Position numbers and translations under genes: made by a program. DNA of 64,000 nucleotides from Tachypleus tridentatus (taxonomy: Eukaryota > Arthropoda > Merostomata > Xiphosura > Limulidae): positions 43,146,348 to 43,210,347 of the forward strand of contig NC_134825.1 of NCBI RefSeq assembly GCF_004210375.1, given 5' to 3'. Below the pieces are notes generated by a model that worked only from the letters and a program-made list of their open reading frames with translations, was not told the origin of the DNA and ran no database searches. Positions 33,881 through 46,749 of this stretch are shown piece after piece; within the stretch, counting starts at the first letter, position 1; the number at the start of each line of letters is the position of its first letter.

Positions 33881-36375
33881 ATTTACTGTTTTAAGTATTA
33901 GTTACAGGGTGAGTGGTATCAAGATCAGGTATGTTTATAAATGTAGTCATTTTCAGAATCTAGAGACTTTGTAAGTGTTTAGCTGCATTATAATTATAAA
34001 AATTACTGATGTACTGGGTCAGTTTTTAGTTGGTAGAGTACTGGTCACTCAGCGAAGTATTTAGGTCAGTGTTAGTTATCACATATATTCAATTAACCAA
34101 TTATCTTTGAAATTGTCAAACTTTATTTGTATGCTAGTTGTAATATCATAAATAGGTAAATTTGTATTGAAATTGAAAATGTATTTGCAAAGTTAGGTAA
34201 ACCTACAAGTAGAACTATAATTTCTTCCTTAACTATAGGCTAAAGATAAAATTCAACTAATTTGTTATCATTATTGGACCAGCCTTTGCTTTATTCTCAC
34301 CAAGTAATTTAAAAGAACCAGCCTAATGAAAGCCTAACTTTAAACAATATTATGTTTTTAATTTTAAGTTATATTTCAAGACTAACCATCCAGTAAATAG
34401 TCTTACCTTATGAGGATTTAAAAGATTATTTATCCCTAAAGTTTGTGTTCACACATATCTTTCTCTGTCTTCTGTATTGTTAGGATGGTGATTTTAGCTT
34501 TTGCATTCTATCCTTGTAAGTCAGTGACTTCACACTAGGTAAGAATTTGAACATTTTTGGATGTTTTAGGTTTTACATTTATCTTTCTTTTCATAAGAAT
34601 TCCACTCTGAAATACAGTTCTCCAACATAGATAACGATAATATAACTTTTTCATCAAGACAATCAAATTATCTTTGAATGAGGCTAAAACTTTAGCTTAT
34701 TCTAATACAAATCATGGTTACGTGATTTGAAAACTTTAGCATAAAAAAACAACAAAACACTCAGACCTTTTTGAACAACTTAAATTGATATAAAAATGGA
34801 TTGAAGCATGCACTCATTTTCTTGTTTCCATATAGAATATTAGTGTCACAGAAACAAAAAAAAAGTTATCAAACAGCATCTGCCATTACGATGACCAATT
34901 AGTAAGACAGAATGGCAAACTCAGACTCATTCTGCACAGGTTTGTAAATCTTAATAGTCATTTCCAAACAACAGTATCTACTGACCTGACGAATTGTACT
35001 GTTTATATAAACTAAGAAAATTATGTGGCCTGGAACATATACTGGCATATACTACTCAACACAGGTGACTATTTTAACGATTTAACATGGAAACAATACT
35101 CAGCATTCTATTTCTAAATATCTTTTCTACACAATATGCATTTAGTTCATTTAACAATCACTGGTGAATTATGCTACCAAATGCCTTCTTAAGTTTTGTA
35201 GATGAGTTGAATTATGTTCCATTTTCTAGTTATTCTGACTAACTTTCTATCAGTGCTCCTTTGCTAGAAGTTTAAACTGATTATCTTTTGTATACAGATC
35301 GTTAGTTAATCCTTACTAGGATTACATTTATAGTGTACAACTTTGGTATCCTTAACCAATAAAGGATACCAATTTATTGTAAGGGGGTTCGGAGAAGAGA
35401 TAGTTAAATGTTTCTAAAGATGTAAAAGTTGTTCTTCTGGGTAAGTTAAAATCTGTTAACTTGCTCTTATTTTTTGGAAAAGAAGTTTTATAAGAATATT
35501 GCTAAAATTTATTAATGGGATCAATAGTATAAAGGCCTTTGCTTTATTTGGACTGTATCCTTAAGCCAACAGGATAAGATGATGCAAGCAACAAGCTTAA
35601 GATTTGGAAAAGAGTTATGACATATTCAAGACAGGATGATTAGGTCATGAAATATTGGTGGGTATTTATGGGGGTTAAAAGATTATAACACATCCAAGAT
35701 TTTATGACGAGAATAAATTAACTTCTGAAAAATGAAGAGTTGGTATAAAATTAATATTTTTACCTTTCAGTAATGGGTGTAAAAATGTAAGCCTTGAAGA
35801 ACCAATTAGTCTCTTTTTCTATAAATTGTATCATTAATTGGAATCAATGTAAAATCCTGAATACCACATTTATTCTTGAATAAATGATTTATACCATAAA
35901 AACAGTTAACCCTTTCACTGTGCAATTAATTTTCAGGCTGACTCCAAAACAATGATAATTATCCACTAAAAAATAAAAGTATAAATTTCATCCTTTGTAT
36001 TACTTTTTTACTATTGAAAGAAGCTTTATTTTCTATATCTAACAGTGATATATATATCCTCGAAAATCATATTGGATAGTGAAAAGTAATGATTTAAAAA
36101 TTAAATAAAAAATTAAGGAAAATTAGAATAAAAGTGTTCTTTAAAAAATGGTATAAATTTTGGCAATACTAACTCAATAACAGGCCAAAATCATTTTAAA
36201 ATATAAAACAAATTATTTAATTAACAATACCTAATATATAAGAAAGCTGTCTTTATTTAGATTCTACGGTGTTCCTGCAAAATTGGCAATTTTGTAATGA
36301 GGCATATGTATATTTAGGTTTCACAGTGTAGAAGGCAGATGGCAGCAAGTTTGGCTATTGATTCAAGTATAAAGG
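33881..36375. other. AT-rich intergenic, nothing recognised
   Basis: No coding frame or repeat similarity was found in this 2.5 kb tract. Confidence 0.5.
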
Positions 36376-36632
36376 TTTTGTTTGTCTTTAGAATTTTGTG
36401 CAAAACTACACTAGGACTATCTGTGCTAGCCGCCCCTACTTTAACAGTGTAAGACTAGAGGGAATGCAGTTAGTCATCACCACCCACCGCCAACTTTTGG
36501 GCTACTCATTTACCAACAAATAATGTAATTAACTGCAGATATAACGCCCCCATGGATGAAAGGACGAGCACGTTTGGTGTGAGTCTCAGATTGCGAGTCT
36601 AGTGTCCTGACTACTTGGCCATGCCGGCCCTA
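36376..36632 (-). mobile_element. SINE-A copy, diverged
   Basis: From TTTGTTTGTCTTTAGAATTTTG to CTTGGCCATGCCGGCC. The B-box region is shortened (a deletion removes the GGGATTCGAACC part), so the internal promoter is damaged. Confidence 0.9.
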
Positions 36633-37049
36633 AGTACAAAGTTCCAGCATGTAGCTGTAGAGGGAAACTTTTTTTTTTTTTGGTACAGGTAGGGTAAATC
36701 TGAATTTCACATCCAATGGGTATAAATGTTCATTGGGATATATCCAAACTGTGCAGCAAAGTGGTTAAAGCATAGATTCCATTCAAACAGATTCATTTTC
36801 TCTTAAAAAAACGCAATAAGCAATAAGAAAACAATTCCAATTTCCCATACAGCCCACTGTGCTCTACAAATATAATGACATCATATGACCCCCTTACATC
36901 TGATCCCTCTCCTATAGATATTTTAATCACTGATTTAATCTATCTTTGCTTAACTTCAATTGTGGTTCTACATTTTCCATAATTTTGTATTCTTAACTCT
37001 TTCAAAGCCACAACTTCCTTTGAATTTAATATTAGACTTTAAACTCTTA
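36633..37049. other. No feature recognised
   Basis: AT-rich spacer with a T-run near 36670. Nothing else supported. Confidence 0.45.
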
Positions 37050-37064
37050 AAAATAACGTTTTAT

Positions 37065-37100
37065 CTGACGAGGACCTGTGAAGCAGTTCGAAGTTACGCT
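37065..37100 (+). ncRNA. Hammerhead-like core, probably Penelope relic
   Basis: Plus strand: CTGACGA (37065-37071), a GGAC/GTTC stem (37072-37075 with 37086-37089), then GAAG in place of GAAA. The order and spacing match a hammerhead core with canonical stem II entry. No stem I or III of convincing length, and no flanking RT. Degenerate and probably inactive. Confidence 0.35.
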
Positions 37101-37245
37101 CTCAGCGGAGGCATATTCACTGATTCATAACATTAAGATTTCCAGTCGCTTACATTAAATTATGTATTATACAACATTAAACAAACTACAGTGCAGCTTG
37201 GAAGTACTATTTTGTTATTACTCTTTCACTCCAGTCAAATACAGA

Positions 37246-37468
37246 GTTTTTTTGGTTTTTTAATTTCGCACAAAACTACTCGACGGTTATCTGTGCTAGT
37301 CGTCCAACTCTTGGGCTACTCTTTTACCAACGCATAGTGGGATTGACTGTCACATTATAACGCCCCCACGGCTGAAAATGGCGAGCACGTTTGGTGCGAT
37401 TTGGCTTCGAACCCGCGCCCTTCAGATTACGAGTCGAACGATTTAACCCACCTGACCATGCCGGGCCT
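37246..37468 (-). mobile_element. SINE-A copy with internal deletion
   Basis: Tail and head are present, but the segment between CTGTGCTAGTCGTCC and AACTCTTGGGC is missing, removing the TTAGCAGTGTAAGACTAG...CACCGCC part. The head box GGCTTCGAACCCGCG is retained. Confidence 0.92.
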
Positions 37469-37672
37469 CTAGTCAAAGACAGTAAAGTATTATTACTAGT
37501 ATTACTAGTACTAATACTGTTACTGTGTTAGTATTCCACAACTTACTCATTTTGGAATTGATATGGCTAAACAATACCTGGTAATCAGCTTCTTCCACAA
37601 CATGATAAATGATGGATAAATGAGAAAACCTTTTAACCGAAATGTATAATTTCAAATAATACATTACTACAT

Positions 37673-37801
37673 GCCCCTCCCCCCTTGGTACAGCGGTAAA
37701 TCTACGGATTTACAACGCTAAAATCAAGGGTCGTTTCCTCTAGGTGGACTCAGCAGATTGCCTGGTGTGGCTTTGCTATAAAACACACACACACACACAC
37801 A
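37673..37801 (+). mobile_element. SINE-B copy
   Basis: Head CTTGGTACAGCGGTAAATCTAC, middle TTACAACGCTAAAATC, body CAGCAGATTGCCTGG...GTGGCTTTGCTATAAA, and a (CA)n tail at 37782-37801. Confidence 0.9.
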
Positions 37802-37851
37802 GAGAATATGACTACATATTAAAAGCTTATCCAACACCAACACCAAATACA

Positions 37852-38098
37852 GCCCGGCATGGCCAGGTGGTTAAGGCACTCGACTCGTAATCCGAGGACA
37901 GCGAGTTCGAATCTCCGTTGCACCAAATATGCTTGCCTTTCAGCAGTAGTGCGTTATAATGTAACGGTAAATCCCACTGTTCGTTGGTAAAAGAGTAGCC
38001 CAAAATTAGATGCCTTCTTTCTAATCCTACACTGCTAAATTAGGAATGGCTAGCGCAGATAGCCCTCGTATAACTTTGCGCGAAATTCAAAACAAACC
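37852..38098 (+). mobile_element. SINE-A copy, nearly full length
   Basis: Head GCCCGGCATGGCCAGGTGG with CTCGACTCGTAATCC and box GAGTTCGAATCTCC. The middle GGCGGTGGGTGGTGATGAC is deleted. The tail is CGCGAAATTCAAAACAAACC. This is the CTCGACTCG subfamily. Confidence 0.93.
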
Positions 38099-38127
38099 AA
38101 GCCAACACCAAATATGTGGTCCCAACC

Positions 38128-38223
38128 TGCCCCTAATTTAGTAGTGTAAGACTAGAGGGAAGGCAGCTAGTCATCACCACCCACCGCCACCTCTTGGGCT
38201 ACTCTTTTACCAAAGAATAGTGG
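38128..38223 (-). mobile_element. SINE-A fragment
   Basis: Central body only (CCTAATTTAGTAGTGTAAG to ACCAAAGAATAGTGG), missing both head and tail. It lies 30 bp from the preceding plus-strand copy, in opposite orientation. Confidence 0.88.
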
Positions 38224-38940
38224 TTAAAGATATGAGTAACTAATTTAGGTTTTCAAATTGAAGGGTGACGTAATATTAACTAAATATATTTATGTACAAA
38301 TATCATATTGAAAATAATATATTTTAGTTATCTATAATAAAACAAAATGCCTTATGTGTATTACTGCACAAAAATAAAAAGTAACTACTTTGAGTTGTCT
38401 TTGACTATGAATTGAAGATAGGAGTAAATATTTTAGGTTTCTGGATGTAAATATAAATGTCATATAACTGTGCATAAAATTTGAAATGTTCACACTAAAA
38501 ACGTATCTCTGATATCTACTTACCACATCTCACACAAAGTTGCCCTGATCTATTTTTCTGCCCCCTAAGTATGGTTGAAAAGAAATATGATCTTTGCTCC
38601 AAAAGAAGGAAATGAAACTGTCATAGGTAAATAAAAAGAATGTGCACAAACTTAGTTTGTTTTGAGAAACGCAATTCATAGTAAAAATGGTGCATGTTTG
38701 AATCATCCTCCATCGCACAAAATAGGTCAAAAACAATCACATTCCATAGGTGAGTAGCCGCTCTATGAAACGAAAACTTGAAGCAAACTTGATATCCACA
38801 TGAAGAGAAATAAAAAGGCAGCGAATAGTTCTTCGAAATATAATGATGAACAAGAAACAACCAGCCTTGGCCATGTATTTACTCAACTTCATTGGCCAAA
38901 TGAAGTTCTATAACCCGTCCTAAGCATAATATATAATAGA
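38224..38940. other. AT-rich, nothing recognised
   Basis: Overlapping short minus-strand frames (38332-38860) show no resemblance to any family. Treated as chance. Confidence 0.45.
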
Positions 38941-39460
38941 TAATTTAATGTGTTGGGAAAACATGGGACCTATTGGTCCATCTTGGCTGTTCCATCCTCT
39001 AAACTAAATGAAAAGTATATAAGAAATAGATATTTAAAATCTTAAAGCTAGCCTTTACCATTCATATAAGTATCAAGCTTTCTCTTAAACTAACGTATAT
39101 TTACTGTCTCCACAACATCTTAAGGCATCCCATTCCAAGGGCCAACCTCCCTGTTAGAAAAGTAAAACTATTTTAGCTAAAGATAACTCCTACCCTCCCA
39201 AGTCTTATACTTGTGATCCTTAGCCCTACTATTCTCACTGTCAAATATGGACAAAAAGAGGATGTATCAATACTATCAATTGCTTTCACAATCTGAATCA
39301 CCACAGTCACATTCTTTCTAACTCTTCTCTTTTCAAGATAAAAACTGAAAATTTTCAACCTCTCTTTGTACAAGAACCCCTCTATCCCAAACGCCATTCT
39401 AGTGACCCTTTCCTGAGCTCTTTTTAATAATTCAATGTCCTTCTAACGTAAGGAGCTCAA
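38941..39460 (-). mobile_element. CR1-like LINE 3' end
   Basis: The minus-strand frame 39173-39397 begins AFGIEGFLYKERLKIFSFYL and continues RRVRKNVTVVIQIVKAIDSID. It parallels PGIEEFPYKDRMK...VVKGIDSVDV of the plus-strand CR1 copy at 11320-11460. The 3' untranslated part (ATGGACCAATAGGTCCC on the minus strand) also matches GAACCAATAGGTTCC at 11743. Two members of one family are thus present. Confidence 0.86.
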
Positions 39461-39650
39461 GGAATCAATGAGAGGTTGGGGATCAACCTAATAGAAACAA
39501 AATTAGAGTAATATAAACACTGTTGCTAGTGCATGTTTACCAAAAGACATATGCATACAAATCCCAAACATTAGTAAACAGAGTCATACATCAAATAACT
39601 GGAACCACAAACAGGACGTTAGCATTCGGCTAAAATCAAACTTCCAAAAC

Positions 39651-40010
39651 CACCATAGGAGAAAGAAGTAAGATAAACAAAACCCGTATTATTGTTGTTT
39701 CAAGTCAACCATAAGAACACTGTAATATCTGTATTTGGTATTACGAGCAGAAATTGTAGCTCACTCAACCCTAAATGCAAGGAAGAAACATCCTGCACTC
39801 AGAATTACGAGGAGGATGTGGAGCATTTACTCAACCATAGGAATAATATACTTATATCCTGTTTCCAGTATAACGAGACAGATGAAGTTCCCCAAACTTC
39901 ACCATAGAAGCAGGGAATGAAACCTTCTCCAGCTGAAAATAACAAGAATAGGGGCTTCCGTTGCACTCAACCGTGGGAACAGGGCAGTGCCATCCTAAAC
40001 CTGGTGTTAT
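39651..40010 (+). repeat. Degenerate ~55-68-bp minisatellite, 5-6 units
   Basis: Units begin with CAACCATAGGAA-like words at 39651, 39706, 39766, 39832, 39900 and 39968. Most hold a TATTACGAG-like block 30-35 bases later. Unit lengths are 55, 60, 66, 68 and 68. Divergence is high, so the array is old. A 71-codon open frame runs through it (39692-39907) without family resemblance. Confidence 0.7.
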
Positions 40011-43000
40011 GATAAGGATTTTATATAGGCTAATTCGGCTCCAACTGACAATTGGCCCACCTGGAATTAAGCATCCAGCGGAAGAGAAAGAAAGGAACTC
40101 AACTTTGCCCTCTTCTCACTGACTGGATAAATGAGTAGTTGTATTGCATGGTAAATTTCTAGTTCACACTCAGAAGGAAACTTCCCTGGTTAATCACCCC
40201 AGTGCCTGGGAATGGTAAGTGGTACGGACTCCTGTGCTTCACCTATAAAAAAAGGGGAGGAAATAAATGCAGTGCAATAGATATCCGTGATTTATTATTT
40301 GGAAAATCAGACCATCTCCAATTTATGCAATAAAAAGGTCAGCAAGGTTGGGCAGAAATTCCATTTTGCTTTACTCATTATAGTCCATGAGTGATGGTAC
40401 ACCATAGAGACAAATTTATGGATCCCTATAAACACATAAGCACATATCACTGGGCATGCCACTAGTAGTCTTGCAGAACACCTTATCTCTACAATGAGCA
40501 TTATAGCTCTACCAGTATTTGGTGCAAGTCTGAGTAAAAACACACCTGACCAAGCAAAACTTGCCACATAGAGAGATCCTACAAAGAATACATGAATGAA
40601 ATGTTGTGAAAAGACATACCGAAGTCAAAGACGTATGTAGAAATGCCACAAGAGAAAAATACAACCAGATAGTACAGATTATTAGTAACAAAGAATTAAG
40701 AAGTAGTCCACATTCAGGCCTGAATGATCTCTTCAAACAAACAGCAAAGAAGAGCTGCCGAGGACATAGTGATATGTCAAATTTGAGGAGTCTAGGGGTT
40801 TTCCTGGAGTGTAATTTACCACCAACATTTGAGCAGTTGAAAATTTATCTTTATAAGTAAGTTCAAGTACATAAATATATATAAAAATATTGAGATTATA
40901 AAATCTCGTTCAGAGTTGATAAATAAATGTATGTACAAGAGTATTCTCTATTTCGTGGATCATTTCTTACTAGGACTGAATTTTACAAGGTGTAATAAGG
41001 CATCATATATTTAAAAATGATGAAGTTAAAATATAACTGTGTAATTGAAAAATTATTCAGAAAAGTTCTGAAGGAGACAGTGACCTTCCATGAATAAGTC
41101 TGAATATGCCATTCTAAATAGTTGACGAACCCAACCAGTCAATGTAACAAGAGGTAGATCATGGGAAACAGTAGAGTTCCAAGAAATAAAATATTAATAA
41201 AATGAATCCTGAAACATGCCACATAACACTGTAGGAATTAAGCCTGGAAATCGGGATTCGAATGCAAATTCAGGTGGGAGATGGAAGGTAAAGAAATTGG
41301 CCTGAAAGTCAAATATCTTCTGTGCAACAGAGGTCTTAGGGAGGAAGGACCTGTCTGGATGTACAACAACATGAAAGGAATGGCAGAGGATTTTGATAAC
41401 ATTAATGACATAAATATCCGATCGACGATGCTCGTAATTTACTAGGAAAATGAAACATGTAATATACCATATACGTGATTAAACATGTTGGACATAGAAG
41501 ATTTTTAGTGAAAGAGTTGTTATTTAGTGATTTAGTATTTAATGATAATTTAGTTTTCATAACACAAGTGATAGAATTTAATTATTTTAAAGTGATAGTT
41601 GTGACAAATTACGTTAAGAAACTCGATACGAGTCAAAACAGTCGTACGTTGTGTATTCAGTTTAATTATTATACTGGACTGTAATAACACTGTTGACGTC
41701 ATATTACTCGAAACTTCGAAGTTCTTTTCGTTGAACTTACTAGTTGAACTCTAGATATTTCTAAATTTTTCTGTTGGGTGCTATAAATAGGTACAGATAC
41801 AGCGAGGAAGTAAATAAAGCAAATAAAAAATAATTAGACAGATCGAGACTGAATAATTAGCAAGTTAATTGTTATGGGCAGTTTATAAAGAAGTTAAAGC
41901 AGAAAACGTTAAATCAGTGAAAGTGAAGTTAAGACTATGCTTGTTAGTCTAGCCCTAACGGACAATATCTAAAGTTTCATAGGTAAAAGACATGAAGAGA
42001 ATAATGTTTTGTTTTATCAAAGGGTGTACTAAAATAATTAAACTCGCCTATGTGAACTTTGACGAAGAGGAGGCAATTATGATAAAGTTCTGTGTACAAC
42101 TGTGGTAATCCAGGAGTAATGTAAGTGAATCCATCATGGTAAGAAACAATAAATAAAATTAATTCGTGTTGCCAATTGAGTTCTAAAGTAACTGAACTAG
42201 CCCGCGTGGACCTTTGACATGAAATAAAATAATTTAAAGCTTTAGATACAACTGTGATATCCTATAGTTTAAATAATTTTAGTACATATGTTTAACTTGA
42301 TTTGAATATATTATTTTAAAACAAGTGGATTGTGTACTATCTATTTATTATTTGAAGCTATCACCAATAAGTCACAGAAATCTACTGTAAAAACATCCCA
42401 GCACGTATTTAAAACTTTAACAAACCAGCTATAAGAACAAAAAAGGTGTAGTGTGTGACAGACCAAAGTAAGAAGGTGCTGTAAAAAGAAAATTCAATTT
42501 TAATCTCCTTGATTATATTCATCCTCAGAAACAATGTGAGATTGAAAATGACAGTAAATTGCTATCTGAATATTGGAATATAACTTCCATGAGAATTACA
42601 GCCGGCACCTCTTCGACAGATAATGTCGAACCCAATGCCTGGTTAGTCATATTGGAAGCATTGTGTACAATATAGAAATTTCCATTCTTAATACATCGAA
42701 TTCTGAAATTATTCAAATTTCTGTTAAGTAACAAAAGCAAAAAAGTGAAACAATTGAACGGAAATACAATAAAAGAAAACTGTTGAAAAAAGCATTAAAA
42801 TGTCAATGAAGTGCAATCGTAAACGGTAATCACAAGCGGAAAAACACTCGTATAAATAAAGCTGTGCCAACAGATAAAGTGAGCACGAGCAAGAATATCA
42901 GAGTAAGCTAGCTGTGGCAGTATAGATGGCGTAATACCATTGGCGGAGGGTCTTTCATTTATTTGTTTGGCCATACGAAAGACAGTTTTACAATCGAGTC

Positions 43001-43689
43001 TGAAGCTTTATAAGACCTAAAAGGCGCTTCCTTGCACTCATATAAACTATTAGTGATAACAAAGGCCGTTTTAAACCTATTGTCTTCATCCACTTTCATT
43101 TACAAATATTCTGACACTAGGAAATAGAAAACTAATTTTACAATATTAGGGAGAAATTTATTGCCAAATAAAAAGGTATGTAGTGCTGGTTATCTATCTA
43201 TCTAGATATGAAATTATGATAGTTATGAATGTTCTTGTATTTCATGTTCAATGCCCACGTCTAATACTGTAAGTTTTTGTCCATGCATAAAGATATTTAA
43301 TTTTCAACGATGTTGGACATTTTTAATACGCTAATACATAACCTGGATTACTAGTACTTCAGTGAATGCATCCAGCAAAATCATGAGGGTAGATGGGGTA
43401 TATTTTTACCAAAACTTATTAAGAAATTCTCGCTGACTCTCCATATTAATACATTGAATTATCAAAGTAGGTAGCTAGTGTATTAATTTAATTGAACTGC
43501 AATAGCAGTTTAGGTAACCCTATGTGCACACATGGGCGTTAAAGTGCACACGTGGGTGTCAAGGTCCCTATCTCATTTGGTTTCTTTCTTTTAATAGTTC
43601 AATAGCAAGCTCTACCTAGCTTTTTTTTATTTAGTGATATATTTTTCTAAATATTTATTTGATTATTTTTTATTTATAAAATAATGTAT
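40011..43689. other. Unannotated, mostly AT-rich
   Basis: The part 40040-40860 is less AT-rich and holds short frames on both strands (for example 40606-40860 plus, Lys/Arg-rich), with no recognised domain. The part 41240-41420 is similar in texture. Elsewhere it is low-GC. I see no splice-bounded exon I could defend. Confidence 0.35.
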
Positions 43690-43990
43690 GTGAGTTTTGA
43701 GTGTATAGAGTTTATCATAAAGCTCTATAAATTTCGAAGAGAAAAATTATATAATAGGCAGTGAAATACTGTGAATACTGTTTTGCTGTGTTAAATGATG
43801 ATAAAATTGTAGTTGCTAGTAGACCTAGGTAGGCACAATCCTGTTGATTAAAGATGATAATGAACAAAAATAACAAATTTCGGTTTTGGTTATCCACTGA
43901 ATTTTTATTTTGGAATGCTCTGGATAGCTGAAAAGCAGCATGTACTTCAGAGATAGAGCAACTATACCAGATAGTTTTCATATCTAACTT
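43690..43990. repeat. Unclassified dispersed repeat, copy 2
   Basis: Matches 33080-33400 over its length: TAGAGTTTATCATAAAGCT versus GAGAGTTTATTCTAAAGCT, TACTGTTTTGCTGTGTTA versus GGCTGTTTTGCTCTATTA, and GATAGAGCAACTATACCAG versus GATAGAGCAACTATGCCAG. Confidence 0.72.
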
Positions 43991-44167
43991 TTGGTTTGTA
44001 TGTATATTTGTTTGTTTTTTACTCCTTTACGTATAAATAATATAGGGATTGGCTCCCTGAAGACACCGAGTTGTATAATGTACAAATCATTGAGTATTCC
44101 ACATATTACGGTCAGCTAACGTTTATTTAATACTGGCTGGTAATTCCTCTTCACCCTATATTTAAGA

Positions 44168-44510
44168 TTTTAAAACAGTGATTCTCAACTGGTTAATGAT
44201 GCACCCAGGGGTTAATGAGATCACAATCAGAGTGAATGAGAATGACAGGATGAATAGCAAGGTGAGTGACTACTATCAATTATCATAAAAAATCCTTAGT
44301 TATTATTATATATTCTAGTTGTAATTTGATAAATATATTTATTTTTCTTTATTTTAAGTTTTATATTCATTATATTTGTAGCCTGATGTATATTGTGTTC
44401 TAATAAAGGACTTTGTATTTTAATTTAGTACTAATTTTTTCAAACTGGGGTGAGTAAAAAACCTATAGGGGTAAATGGTATTGGAAAGGTTGTGGAGCAG
44501 TGTTTTAAAA
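44168..44510. mobile_element. hAT-type MITE with perfect 8-bp target duplication
   Basis: Element 44176-44502 (327 bp). It starts CAGTGATTCTCAAC, and the complement of the right end starts CACTGCTCCACAAC. The left end follows the hAT-type consensus CAGTGGTTCTCAACC. TTTTAAAA is repeated exactly on both sides (44168-44175 and 44503-44510). No transposase frame, so non-autonomous. Confidence 0.85.
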
Positions 44511-44629
44511 TAACATAAACGTCCTGTAAGAAAGCCAACTTCAAGAACCAATAACGTCGTTTACGGTAAAATTATCATACATTTTTTAAAAATACATTTT
44601 GCATAAAATAATAACAAAATATTATTAGC

Positions 44630-44770
44630 CGGTTTTCGACTTTGGGGGCTCTGGATAGCTGAAAAGTGGCATATGCACCGGAAATAAGGTGATTATGCCA
44701 GATGGATCTGCATATTTAGCTTCTAATAATATGTAGAAAAGAAAAACCAGATTACTTTTGAATTGCTTTA
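44630..44770. repeat. Unclassified dispersed repeat, copy 3 (partial)
   Basis: GGCTCTGGATAGCTGAAAAG, GGCATATGCACCGG and GGTGATTATGCCAGATGG match the shared core of copies 1 and 2 in the same orientation. Confidence 0.7.
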
Positions 44771-46571
44771 GTAAATTGTTGATTTAACGATAGTTCGTTG
44801 TTGGGAAAATTCTGTATATAATATACAGGGATAATTTTTAAAAAGTTAGACATGCATTTCGAAGGTCCTGTAGATACCCAAATGTAATAATTTTTATTCT
44901 GCACAAGAACCCCACGTTGCTCTCCTATTTGTCAGAGTCCGAGTTACAATGACGTTATCAGTTCGTTGACATATCCTCAAAATAATTATTTTTTGTAACA
45001 CATTTAATATCTTGTTCATAACGGGCTTGTACACCTTACTAACAGGTTGCCATATTTTGTGTATATATACAAAGTAAATTCGGAATTACATACAGAAAAC
45101 ATTTATTCGGCAGTACAGGGTCGGTTCAACATAACATACAAAAAATAAGGTTCTTCAACAAATATCAAATATATTAATAAAATAAAAATTAAATAACTCA
45201 CAGAAAAATACTGAAAAAATACATGATTAAATTAAAAAGCGAGCAGAAACTTTGAAGATATATACATATCTATATAAGAATGAAAATAAAACCTTGCAAC
45301 TGTTACATACAAAACTCGTTACATCAGAACCAATTTTGTGAAATGATTGCACCAATGATCGAAACGTTGTACCTGTTCTAAAAATTAATTTTACTTACTG
45401 TAAAAGCTGTAAACTGTACTAAGATATGAAAATTAACAAGGATAATTGTTAAATTTATAAAAGATAAAATATTTTAATAAAACACACACGAATCATTTAT
45501 GTGCTTTATCTATATGTGTGGAAGTGTAATTTATTGCAAAAACATCTAAACATTTGTTGTTAGGTTTACTCTTTAGCACAGGGCCAGGATTCGATCTTAC
45601 CCCCAGATGATAAAATTATGAGACTGCCACAGAAAAATTGGCGCCCAGCTAGTGGATGGCCCACGAATCGAAGACAGGCCTTGGTTGTAAGAAGGGAAGA
45701 ATGTGACAGTTAGAGATGTTAAAGAACGCTTTGCTATTACTAATAATTGCTGGTTGGTAACCCTTTGGAAGTAGGCTTATCACACATGGGTAGGTATACA
45801 TACAAGTGCAAAATGTAAGAACCAATATTATAAAACGAGCAATGCACATTACATGATTTCAGATCTTATTATGTTGGAGTTCGGTTAACCAATTGGCAGT
45901 CTGATAACAAAATGTGTACACTATCCTTCAAAAAATACGTTCTGTGAACTGCAGGGACAGGAGTAACAAACTATCAGAAAACTTGCAATTAGAGAAACTA
46001 TTTTATGCATTTTCTACACTTTCACGATGAAGACGCAGAAATGTGTAAAAATTAGTCTCTCCAGTTTCGAGTCTTCTGATAGTTTCTTCCATTTATGTCT
46101 TCTTTTTTTTTTTTTTGAAAACTAGCATTTTAAATGTGACACACGATATAATGCTTTTCTGTTATTACAATCAACTATGCACCAAAATAACTAATATGAA
46201 TATTGTTTATTCGCTAATCACCGCATAGATGGATTAATTTAGATCTGATAAGGTTGGTGAAAAAACAACAACACGAATTTTATACATAACAAGTAAGTAA
46301 TAAATGTACTCTAATAACTATTTCATTTGATGTCCTCAACTTACCCGATAACATAGGTGCTAATAATTCCTATCTTATACTTTTTGAAATTTAGGAATTA
46401 TGCTCAGGCTTTAAATATATGAGCTCTTTCAACATTTGGCTATCCTTAATTTCTCTTTACAAAAATAGTTTGTTCGTTTTTCAATAAATAGCACATATAA
46501 AATTAATGTTTCTTGTTTTCAGTCTTTGTTTCAATGTTAATATGTTTCTGATATTGTTTTCCTTAGCCTCA
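44771..46571. other. AT-rich, nothing recognised
   Basis: Low-GC tract with a T-run near 46103. A 66-codon minus frame (45649-45849) has no resemblance to a family. Confidence 0.45.
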
Positions 46572-46676
46572 TTTTGTTTGATGTTGGGCACCAAGCTGCT
46601 AAATGAGCTATGTCTGTTCTAACCTGATTTCAGCGTTATAAGTCTAGAGACTTGTTGTAGAGCCACTGGGTGGGGT
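46572..46676 (-). mobile_element. SINE-C copy, diverged
   Basis: Reads GTTGGGCACCAAGCTGC, AATGAGCTATGTCTG, ATTTCAGCGTTATAAGTC, then GTAGAGCCACTGGGTGGGG. This is the complement order of the SINE-C layout (tail, body, tRNA-like head). Confidence 0.65.
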
Positions 46677-46749
46677 GAGGTCCTCTTTTAAACTCACGAG
46701 CCCCTTAAAATATATACTCAGTTCTTTAGAATGAGACAGCTTCAAGGGC

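Noticed and set aside
37779-37801. (CA)n microsatellite as an independent feature
   Set aside because: It is the tail of the SINE-B copy at 37673, so it is not listed separately.
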